This document shows positions 17,609 through 24,230 of a stretch of 64,000 bases of DNA, piece after piece. Origin of the DNA: Thiorhodococcus drewsii AZ1 (lineage in GTDB: Bacteria; Pseudomonadota; Gammaproteobacteria; Chromatiales; Chromatiaceae). The stretch spans positions 99,036 to 163,035 of the forward strand of contig NZ_AFWT01000010.1 in assembly GCF_000224065.1 (NCBI RefSeq), read 5' to 3'. The translations under genes were made by a program, and so were the position numbers. Within the stretch, counting starts at the first letter, position 1. Each line of letters starts with the position of its first letter. Under the pieces are notes generated by a model that saw only the letters and a program-made list of their open reading frames with translations, did no database searches and was not told the origin of the DNA.

Positions 17609-18118
17609 TTGAGTTTCGGCGGCGATCGGTCGGCCAGAAAGGCGGGGCAGCCGTCTTGGTTGCCTCTGCTCTGGGGTGTTTCTGGGGTCTTGGCGGTCCT
17701 TTTGGTCGTCGCTTTGGTGCTGCGTCTCTGGCCACTGTTGCATCCGACGGTCGTTGCCCTGGCTCAGCCCGAGTCCCCTTGCGATTTGCGTTTAGGCGAT
17801 TGTCGGGCGTCCTTCCTAGATGGCGCGCACGTGACCTTCGGTATTCTGCCCAGAGCTATTCCCATCATGACCCCGTTGAAGCTCGACGTGCGGATCGAGG
17901 CTGTCGAACCCACCGCTGTCGAGGTGGACTTTGTCGGTGTCGATATGAATATGGGCTTCAATCGGGTCAAGCTGACCGCGCTCGGTGAAGGTCGCTATCG
18001 AGGGCAGGGCATGTTGCCCGTCTGCGTTCGGGCGAGCATGATCTGGGAGGCGCGGGTTCTGCTTCATACCAGCCGAGGCATCATGGCCGCACCCTTTCGT
18101 TTCGAGACCCGGCGGTAA
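17609..18118 (+). CDS. Hypothetical membrane-anchored protein with a YtkA/FixH-like domain
   Basis: A 169-residue protein starting at TTG 17609, with GGAGGG a few bases upstream, 15 bp after the HerA-like gene. One N-terminal transmembrane helix (about 17-43) is followed by a predicted periplasmic beta-sandwich. The segment VDMNMGFNRVKLTALGEGRY, then MLPVC and a Trp-rich strand, resembles the YtkA/FixH-type fold; I make this comparison by eye and hold it weakly. Cys58 and Cys64 could form a disulfide. It may be co-transcribed with the ATPase gene, but no functional link is evident. Confidence 0.6.
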   Translation: MSFGGDRSARKAGQPSWLPLLWGVSGVLAVLLVVALVLRLWPLLHPTVVALAQPESPCDLRLGDCRASFLDGAHVTFGILPRAIPIMTPLKLDVRIEAVEPTAVEVDFVGVDMNMGFNRVKLTALGEGRYRGQGMLPVCVRASMIWEARVLLHTSRGIMAAPFRFETRR

Positions 18119-18160
18119 ATCCGGTCTCCGGCTGAATTCCGCCCTGAATGCCCCCTATCG

Positions 18161-19084
18161 ATGCGTTCCATACTGAGAACCCTGCCCATCTTCTTGCTGC
18201 TCTGGTCGTCCTCGGCTGCTGCCCTGCTCGGCGGACGGATCGATGACGCGGGGCGTTACCCGTCGGTCGTCGCGTTGGGGGACGGGCCGAACCTGCATTG
18301 CTCGGCGACCAAGATCGGTCCGGATCGTTTCCTGACCGCCGCGCACTGCGTCGTCGATACCAGCAAGGGCGGATTGGACGATGCCTTTCGGACCGGGCAG
18401 CGGCTCTTCATCAGTAATCGCGTGGAGCCGAAAGTGCCCGAGGACCTGGTCGCGGTCACCGTGCGCGAGATCCGTTTGCATCCGAGCTACGAGCAGGCAT
18501 TGAGACGCTTCTATGCCTATAAGGAGTCGAAACTTCGCGACTATCGCGAGCGCTATTCGGGCGAGGATTTGACGCGTCGCATTCGCGCCCTGGAGCGCGA
18601 CAACCACTTCACCCCCCGTTTTCCCGATGTCGCCATCCTCCTGGTCGCCGAGTCCACCCCGGAGATCCCCATCGGAAAGGTTGATTGCACGCCCCTGCAT
18701 GCCGGCGATTCCGTTGAGATCCTGGGTTATGGGTATGAGAGCCTCAAAGGCATGGCGCTGTCGCGCCACATGAGACCCTATGGTCGGCGCAATCGGGGCC
18801 GCAGCCAGGTGATCCGGGTCGATGCGGTCAATTTCTACAGCTATGGGGGTGAGATGCGTCCAGGCAGCGCGTCGCTGAGTCCTGGTGATTCGGGCGGCCC
18901 GGTGCTGCGAAACGGTCGGATCGTTGGGGTCAACGGAACCGTCTACGGTTTGAGCCGGCTGGATATGGCCCGCTCGAACATGTCGGTCAACCTAAGCGGC
19001 TTGGGCAGTAACTCTGGGATTGGTTGCAGACGCTTTTTCGGGCTCTCTTCCGGTTCCGTCTCAGCCGCTAAGTCAGCTGATTGA
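18161..19084 (+). CDS. Secreted trypsin-like serine protease (S1 family)
   Basis: A 307-residue exported protease. Residues 1-22 are a signal peptide (LPIFLLLWSSSAAA). The S1 triad is complete: His in TAAHC (about 65), Asp in PDVAIL (about 165) and Ser in GDSGGPV (about 248). A charged insert of about 40 residues lies between the first two. The final ~22 residues read as a poor tail. A different frame from about 19010 gives WDWLQTLFRALF and a stop at 19071, much more like a normal S1 C-terminal helix, so a late frameshift or sequence error is possible. Confidence 0.85.
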   Translation: MRSILRTLPIFLLLWSSSAAALLGGRIDDAGRYPSVVALGDGPNLHCSATKIGPDRFLTAAHCVVDTSKGGLDDAFRTGQRLFISNRVEPKVPEDLVAVTVREIRLHPSYEQALRRFYAYKESKLRDYRERYSGEDLTRRIRALERDNHFTPRFPDVAILLVAESTPEIPIGKVDCTPLHAGDSVEILGYGYESLKGMALSRHMRPYGRRNRGRSQVIRVDAVNFYSYGGEMRPGSASLSPGDSGGPVLRNGRIVGVNGTVYGLSRLDMARSNMSVNLSGLGSNSGIGCRRFFGLSSGSVSAAKSAD

Positions 19085-19144
19085 GGTGCGGTGCTGACCT
19101 TCAAACAATGGCCTGCCTTACCAGTCACAGGCAAGCCATCACGC

Positions 19145-19174
19145 AAAAGGCCCCGGCGAATGCCGGGGCCTTTT
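19145..19174. terminator. Bidirectional terminator between the protease gene and tRNA-Arg
   Basis: A 13-bp perfect stem (AAAAGGCCCCGGC with its complement) around a 4-nt loop. Because it has A and T runs on both sides, it can terminate the protease gene (plus strand) and the tRNA (minus strand, 19 bp after its CCA end). Confidence 0.88.
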
Positions 19175-19193
19175 GGTTTGAAGCAGCGGATTT

Positions 19194-19270
19194 TGGCGCG
19201 CCCGACAGGATTCGAACCTGTGACCCCTGCCTTCGGAGGGCAGTACTCTATCCAGCTGAGCTACGGGCGC
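19194..19270 (-). tRNA. tRNA-Arg (anticodon CCG)
   Basis: A 77-nt cloverleaf on the minus strand: acceptor GCGCCCG pairs with CGGGCGC, there is a GTTCGAATC T-loop, and CCA is encoded. The 7-nt anticodon loop CTCCGAA gives anticodon CCG (19234-19236), reading the Arg codon CGG. It is close to the E. coli tRNA-Arg(CCG) sequence. Confidence 0.96.
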
Positions 19271-19363
19271 CTTAGACGAATTATCGCGTCAGACTGCGCG
19301 GTCGTCAAAAGCAAGTTGCGAACTATACCTTAGATGGTTGGTTCGGTGTCGAGATTTTTGCCG

Positions 19364-21373
19364 TCAGTCGTCGCTCAGGAGTCCTTTCATCATGTGCAGG
19401 TGGCTGAGTCCTCTGGCCTTGCGTTCCACGGCAGAGTCGTCCGGGGTGCGATCGCCCCAGTCGAGCGCGTCCTTGGGTAGTTCGTTGAGGAATCGGCTTG
19501 GCTCGCTCGGTATCCACTCTCCGTAGCGTTTGCGCCGCCGGGTGAGTGTGAATGTGAGTGTTTTGCGGGCTCGGGTGATGCCGACGTAGGCGAGGCGGCG
19601 TTCCTCCTCGATGCTGTCCTCTTCGATGCTGGTGCGGTGGGGTAGCAGTTCCTCCTCCATGCCGACCAGGAAGACCTGGGGGAACTCCAGCCCCTTGGCG
19701 GCATGCAGTGTCATGAGGTGGACACGGTCTCCGCCCGACTCCTCGTCCTGGCGGTCCAAGACGTCCATCAGCGTCAGGTGGTTGACCATGTCCGCCAGAC
19801 GTTTGTTCTGGAAATCCCCTTTGTGCAGTTTGCCGAGCCAGCCGATGAGGTCGGTGACGTTCTCGAACCGGCGATCGGCGACTGCCTGGCTGGAGGCGTT
19901 CTCGCGTAGCCATCCCGCATAGCCGATCGCGTCGACCAGATTACGCAGACCGCCAGCGGGGTCTGCCGTAACGCTTTGGCGATGGGTGTCAGTCAGGCGA
20001 ACGAAGGCGCCGAGCCGGTCGCGTTGACGTTCTCCGAGATGCGCGTTCAGTCCCGCCGTCTCGCAGGCGGCCAGCAGGCTCGTTTCTGTTGTACGCGCGT
20101 ACTCGGCCAGTCGCTCCAGTGTGGTCGGCCCGATCTCGCGGCGAGGTGTGTTTACGATTCGCAGGAAGGCGGCGTCGTCTTCCGGATTCGCCAACAGGCG
20201 CAGATAGGCCATGACGTCCTTGATCTCTGTGCGCGCGAAGAAGGATGTCCCTCCGCTCAGGAAGTAGGGGATGTTGTATTCGCGCAGAACCTTCTCGAAT
20301 TGACGCGCCTGATGATTACCTCGATAGAGGATGGCCATGTCGCCGAATGGCATGTTTTCCGCGTACTTGAGATGGAGGATCTCTGAGGCGACCGTTTCGG
20401 CTTCGTGCGTCTCGTCCTTGCACTGGATCACGCGCGGTTTCTCGCCCGGTCCGTGCTCGCTCCAGAGCCGTTTCTTGAAGACGTGTGGGTTGTTGGCGAT
20501 CAGTGTGTTGGCCAGTCCGAGGATGCGCGCGGTCGAGCGGTAGTTCTGTTCCAGCATGATGACCTTGAGGGTCGGATAGTCATCCTTGAGCCGGATCAGA
20601 TTCTCGGGGCGCGCGCCGCGCCAGGCATAGATGGACTGATCGTCGTCGCCCACCACGGTGAAGGCGCCCTCTGGACCCGCGAGATGACGTACCAATTCAT
20701 ATTGGGCGCTGTTCGTATCCTGATATTCGTCGACCAAAAGGTAGCGGATGCGATCGCGCCAGTGTTGCAGCAGATCCGGTTGGGTGCGGAACACTTGAGC
20801 AGGCGTCAGGATGAGATCGTCGAAATCGACTGCGTTGTAGGCCTTCAGGCTCCGCTCGTAATCGGCGTAGAGCGCGGCGAGCCGTGCCTCGAAATCGTCC
20901 TCCGCCTGACTCAGCGCCTGCGTTGGATCGATAAAGTCGTTCTTCCAGCGCGAGATGCGGTGCTGGAGCGCTGGTGGGCTGATGGCATCGGCATCCTGTG
21001 CGTGACGGAGGTGCTCCTTGATCAATGCCTCCGAGTCCTGTGCATCAAGTAGTGAAAAGCCTTGACGCAGGCCGACGCGCTCGGGTTCGCGGCGCAGGAT
21101 GTTCAGTCCCAGGGTGTGGAAGGTGGAGATGGTCAGGCCGCGCGTTTTGACATCGGTGAGCTGTTGGCCCACGCGCTCGCGCATCTCGCGGGCCGCCTTA
21201 TTGGTGAAGGTGACGGCGCAGATGTGACGCGGCGCGATCCCCTTCTGTCCGATCAGGTGAGCGATCTTCTGGGTGATGACGCGCGTCTTGCCCGAGCCGG
21301 CGCCGGCGAGAACCAGTAGCGGACCGTCGGTGTAGCGAACGGCTTCGAGCTGTCGGGGATTGAGTCCGGACAT
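19364..21373 (-). CDS. rep: ATP-dependent DNA helicase Rep
   Basis: A 669-residue superfamily 1A 3'-5' helicase (E. coli Rep is about the same length). The start is ATG 21373 (MSGLNPRQLEAVRYTDGPLL). Motifs: LAGAGSGKTRVIT (I), TFTNKAAREM (Ia), LLVDEYQDTN (II), VVGDDDQSIYAWRGA (III), LEQNYRST (IV), HAAKGLEFPQVFLVG (V) and RRLAYVGITRARK (VI). Similarity to Rep is closer than to UvrD through segments such as FFARTEIKDVMAYLR and NTPRREIGP. Rep clears proteins ahead of replication forks. It is divergent from the DUF2782 gene. Confidence 0.95.
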   Translation of the reverse strand: MSGLNPRQLEAVRYTDGPLLVLAGAGSGKTRVITQKIAHLIGQKGIAPRHICAVTFTNKAAREMRERVGQQLTDVKTRGLTISTFHTLGLNILRREPERVGLRQGFSLLDAQDSEALIKEHLRHAQDADAISPPALQHRISRWKNDFIDPTQALSQAEDDFEARLAALYADYERSLKAYNAVDFDDLILTPAQVFRTQPDLLQHWRDRIRYLLVDEYQDTNSAQYELVRHLAGPEGAFTVVGDDDQSIYAWRGARPENLIRLKDDYPTLKVIMLEQNYRSTARILGLANTLIANNPHVFKKRLWSEHGPGEKPRVIQCKDETHEAETVASEILHLKYAENMPFGDMAILYRGNHQARQFEKVLREYNIPYFLSGGTSFFARTEIKDVMAYLRLLANPEDDAAFLRIVNTPRREIGPTTLERLAEYARTTETSLLAACETAGLNAHLGERQRDRLGAFVRLTDTHRQSVTADPAGGLRNLVDAIGYAGWLRENASSQAVADRRFENVTDLIGWLGKLHKGDFQNKRLADMVNHLTLMDVLDRQDEESGGDRVHLMTLHAAKGLEFPQVFLVGMEEELLPHRTSIEEDSIEEERRLAYVGITRARKTLTFTLTRRRKRYGEWIPSEPSRFLNELPKDALDWGDRTPDDSAVERKARGLSHLHMMKGLLSDD

Positions 21374-21506
21374 CCAGTGGGGTGAGCTTCGGTGGGAAGG
21401 GCGGTGTGACCGCAGGTGCTGGATTATGCCCGAGATCGTATGGCGATGCTCGGCGAGCAATCCGGCGACGTTCGTACTACCATGCGGATCTGTCCTTCGC
21501 CACGCA

Positions 21507-21869
21507 ATGGTGACCCTTGTGTTCAGCCGAGTTTTCATCACCCTGGTCCTGTCCGTCGCGTTCGGGACCCTCTATGCCCAAGACGAGGAGAGGCAGTCAG
21601 CAGAAAGCGAGTTTCTGCAGGCACCGACCGTCGTGCCTTCGCCTGTGACCGGGGATCCGGTCGAGCCGGATATCACCATCAAGGAGTCGGGAGACGAGGT
21701 GATCTACGAGTATCGGGTGCGAGGCGTGCTCTACATGGTGAAGGTGCAGCCCCAGATCGGGCCGCCTTACTATTTCTACGACCTCAATGGGGACGGTAAG
21801 ATCGATGCCGAGGATCGCTCGCCACGCAATACGTCCGTGCCTCAATGGATTCTCTTTCAATGGGATTGA
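21507..21869 (+). CDS. DUF2782 exported protein
   Basis: A 120-residue protein with an N-terminal signal peptide (about 1-22, ending TLYAQ) and a small domain matching DUF2782: DITIKESGDEVIYEYRVRG, then VKVQPQIGPPYYFYD and DLNGDGKID. The DLNGDGKID segment looks like a calcium-binding loop. In other gammaproteobacteria this gene is often near polA; here it is divergent from rep. Function unknown. ATG 21507 lacks a clear Shine-Dalgarno, and an upstream extension of the frame is antisense to rep. Confidence 0.8.
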   Translation: MVTLVFSRVFITLVLSVAFGTLYAQDEERQSAESEFLQAPTVVPSPVTGDPVEPDITIKESGDEVIYEYRVRGVLYMVKVQPQIGPPYYFYDLNGDGKIDAEDRSPRNTSVPQWILFQWD

Positions 21870-22059
21870 GGGGCGTATGGCGCGTGACGCGCCAGCGCCG
21901 GAGCCTCTCGGCCGAACAGCCGTGCCGGATCGGTCCGCTGCGGTCGAGAGCTGATCGCCTCTGGTCTCGCGACCCGGTTGCCGATCGTGGTACGGCGGGT
22001 TCATCTTCCGCTGGATTGATAGGAGCGGCGGTTCCTCGCGTGTTGCCGGACGCTTCTGA

Positions 22060-22413
22060 TCAGGCTCCGGCCATCCGTCCGGCATAGGCCTCGCTGTGAC
22101 CCATCAGCTGGCCGGGCAGCTCGGTGAGTTGCACGAGTTGGAAAAGATCTGGCTGCGGGTCGAGAAAGGTGACACTGATTCCAGCGGCGTCGTGATGCGC
22201 CACGATGGCATCGACCGCCCAGTCACGGCCCCCCGCCTGAAAGTCGAGCGTGACCATGGTTCCTTTCGGTAGGGTTAGGTTGCGAACCGCCAGATACATT
22301 CCCTGATCTGAGATATTGCGTCCCTGAGCGCTGAAGAAGCGCCGCTTGCGGTATTCGATGTGAACCTCAATGCCGGTGGGATGGCGGGAGCTGTAACGGT
22401 GTTCGACGGTCAT
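22060..22413 (-). CDS. PilZ-domain protein
   Basis: A 117-residue single-domain PilZ protein, a cyclic-di-GMP receptor. The two binding motifs are intact: RxxxR at R6-R10 (RYSSR) and NxSxxG at N33-G38 (NISDQG). The start is ATG 22413 with AGGAG nine bases upstream; an in-frame upstream extension is rejected. It fits the c-di-GMP enzymes elsewhere in the window (51391 and 61433) but has no direct partner next to it. Confidence 0.88.
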   Translation of the reverse strand: MTVEHRYSSRHPTGIEVHIEYRKRRFFSAQGRNISDQGMYLAVRNLTLPKGTMVTLDFQAGGRDWAVDAIVAHHDAAGISVTFLDPQPDLFQLVQLTELPGQLMGHSEAYAGRMAGA

Positions 22414-22766
22414 GATGGCATTCTCCTGCAGGTCTCTCTCATTTGATGTCTTTCGGTGTCCGGCTAATGGTAGGCATCGATCTTGACCGCCCGATGCAGT
22501 CCATATGACAGAAATGTGAACCTTCAGTGTCGATCCTGTTGATGCTTCGCTGTTACGCACGGCTTCCTGCTGCTCCAGGTCAGTGAGAAAGGAGCAGCGG
22601 CTCACATCGCGTCTTTGGTGGTATCCCCTAATATTTAGGTTCACCATTTCGCGTGTCCGCCTCGGTCGTCGAATGTTTGGGCGCCGACGCATGGGCTCGA
22701 ATCGAACGGGTTGTTATCGTCGTGTCGTCGCGATCCTCAGCCCGCATACAGGGGAACGGAAAGAGC
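22414..22766. other. Divergent intergenic region between PilZ and the HATPase-GNAT operon
   Basis: About 350 bp that must hold the promoters of both directions. A TAATAT box near 22630 in an AT-rich patch is the best -10 candidate for the plus-strand operon, without a good -35. Nothing else was recognised. Confidence 0.4.
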
Positions 22767-24230
22767 ATGCGGTTCGCGTTGAAGACCTATTATCGGTTGG
22801 AATTCCTTCCCGCCGTCGTGTCCTTCGTCGGCGAGATTGCTCGCTGTCTGGGGGCGACGACAAAGGAAATCTCAGAATTGTCGATGGCCTCGGAGGAGGC
22901 CGGCGCCTACATCATCGAGCGTTATCCGAATCAGGGTTCCGAGGAACAGTTCGAGGTGGTTTGCGAGGTGCTGGAGGACGGGCTGCGCGTCGTCTTCAGC
23001 AACATGGGATTGCCTGTCGACCCGGGTGGCCTGCCCAAATACGAGGTGACTCAGCCCGAGGAGACGATCGATGGTCTCGGACTCTTTCTCATCGAGAAAC
23101 TGGTCGACCACTTCGAGTTCGTCAATCAGGGGCGGGCCGGCTGGCGCACGGTGCTGCTCAAGCGGCTCTCGAACCCCAAGGTCCTGGTGGCACCACCTGC
23201 GGGCCCGGATCAAGCCCCCGCGTCCAGCCGCGAGAAGCTGCAGGTCCGTCTGGCGGGCGTCGAGCACGTCCCCGGTATCGTCGAGCTGGCCTATCGCAAC
23301 TACGGATACTCCTACAGCAAGGAGGTCTTCTATTACGCCGACCGCTTGCAGGAAGCCATGGAGGATGGGCGCGTTACGTCCTACGTCGCGCTCAATGCCG
23401 AAGGGAAGGTGGTCGGGCAGATGGCCATCCTGCGCGCCACTGGAGATGCCGAGGTGGCCGAATACGGCGCGCTCATGGTGCAGCCCGAGTACCGTCGCAG
23501 CATGGGGCTCCTACAGCTCATCAAGGCGGTCGCACGCACGACCAAGGGGGGCGATGATCGGGTTGCGGTCGGTGAAGCCAATCTAGTGACCACCCACACC
23601 CAATCACAAAAGGTCTGCAGTCTCTTCAACTTCAGCCCGATGGCGCTGAAACTTTCGGTGCACGGCCGGGCGCGGTTCGTCAAGCTGGCCGAGGAGGACG
23701 ATGCCCAGCGTGAGACCCTGTTGCATGCCGTCACCGTCACTCGTGACGTGCCTCCCGTTCGGCTCTTCGTCCCTTCCTCCCATGTCGAAATCAGCCGCCG
23801 CTTGTTCGAGAATTCCGGGCTGTCCCTAGAGATCCCGGTCGAATCTCCTTCGCTCGCGGAGCACACCGATCTGGCGGTCGAAACCCATGCCGAATCGGAG
23901 CTGGCCGTGCTCTCGCTCAGGGTGACGGGCGAGGATTTTGCCAGCGTTCTGCGCCGACAGCTCTTCGATCAGGAGTCCGACGGTATCAAGACCGTTTTTG
24001 TCCGCTTTCCCGCCTGGCTCGCGCTGCCCGAGACGCTGGAGGATGAAGTGCGTCGTATGCGTCTCTTCTTCTGCGGTTGGGTGGTGGAGTCACCGGACCG
24101 CTGGTGGTTGCTCTACACGCGACTCTATGCACAGCGGTTCGATTTCAGCCGTATTCAATTGTGCGATCCGGTTGCGATCGAACTCCAAACCTATGTCGAA
24201 CGCTGTTACCAAGAGGCGATTTTTTCATGA
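22767..24230 (+). CDS. HATPase (RsbW-like) fused to GNAT acetyltransferase
   Basis: A 487-residue cytoplasmic protein. Residues about 1-140 resemble anti-sigma-factor ATPases: the N-box region is ASEEAGAYIIERYP and the G-box GLGLFLIEKLVDHFEFVNQG. In the N-box, Tyr stands where the magnesium-binding Asn of RsbW kinases normally is, so kinase activity is doubtful. Residues about 155-310 form a GNAT domain (VRLAGVEHVPGIVELAYRN, then MAILRATGDAEVAEYGALMV). A further ~170-residue region of unknown nature follows. It overlaps the RimK-GH3 gene by 4 bp (ATGA), so the two products probably act together. Confidence 0.82.
   Translation: MRFALKTYYRLEFLPAVVSFVGEIARCLGATTKEISELSMASEEAGAYIIERYPNQGSEEQFEVVCEVLEDGLRVVFSNMGLPVDPGGLPKYEVTQPEETIDGLGLFLIEKLVDHFEFVNQGRAGWRTVLLKRLSNPKVLVAPPAGPDQAPASSREKLQVRLAGVEHVPGIVELAYRNYGYSYSKEVFYYADRLQEAMEDGRVTSYVALNAEGKVVGQMAILRATGDAEVAEYGALMVQPEYRRSMGLLQLIKAVARTTKGGDDRVAVGEANLVTTHTQSQKVCSLFNFSPMALKLSVHGRARFVKLAEEDDAQRETLLHAVTVTRDVPPVRLFVPSSHVEISRRLFENSGLSLEIPVESPSLAEHTDLAVETHAESELAVLSLRVTGEDFASVLRRQLFDQESDGIKTVFVRFPAWLALPETLEDEVRRMRLFFCGWVVESPDRWWLLYTRLYAQRFDFSRIQLCDPVAIELQTYVERCYQEAIFS

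Noticed and set aside
21878..21894. Perfect hairpin after the DUF2782 gene
   Set aside because: The 7-bp inverted repeat is real but has only a 3-nt loop and no T-run, so it was not called a terminator.
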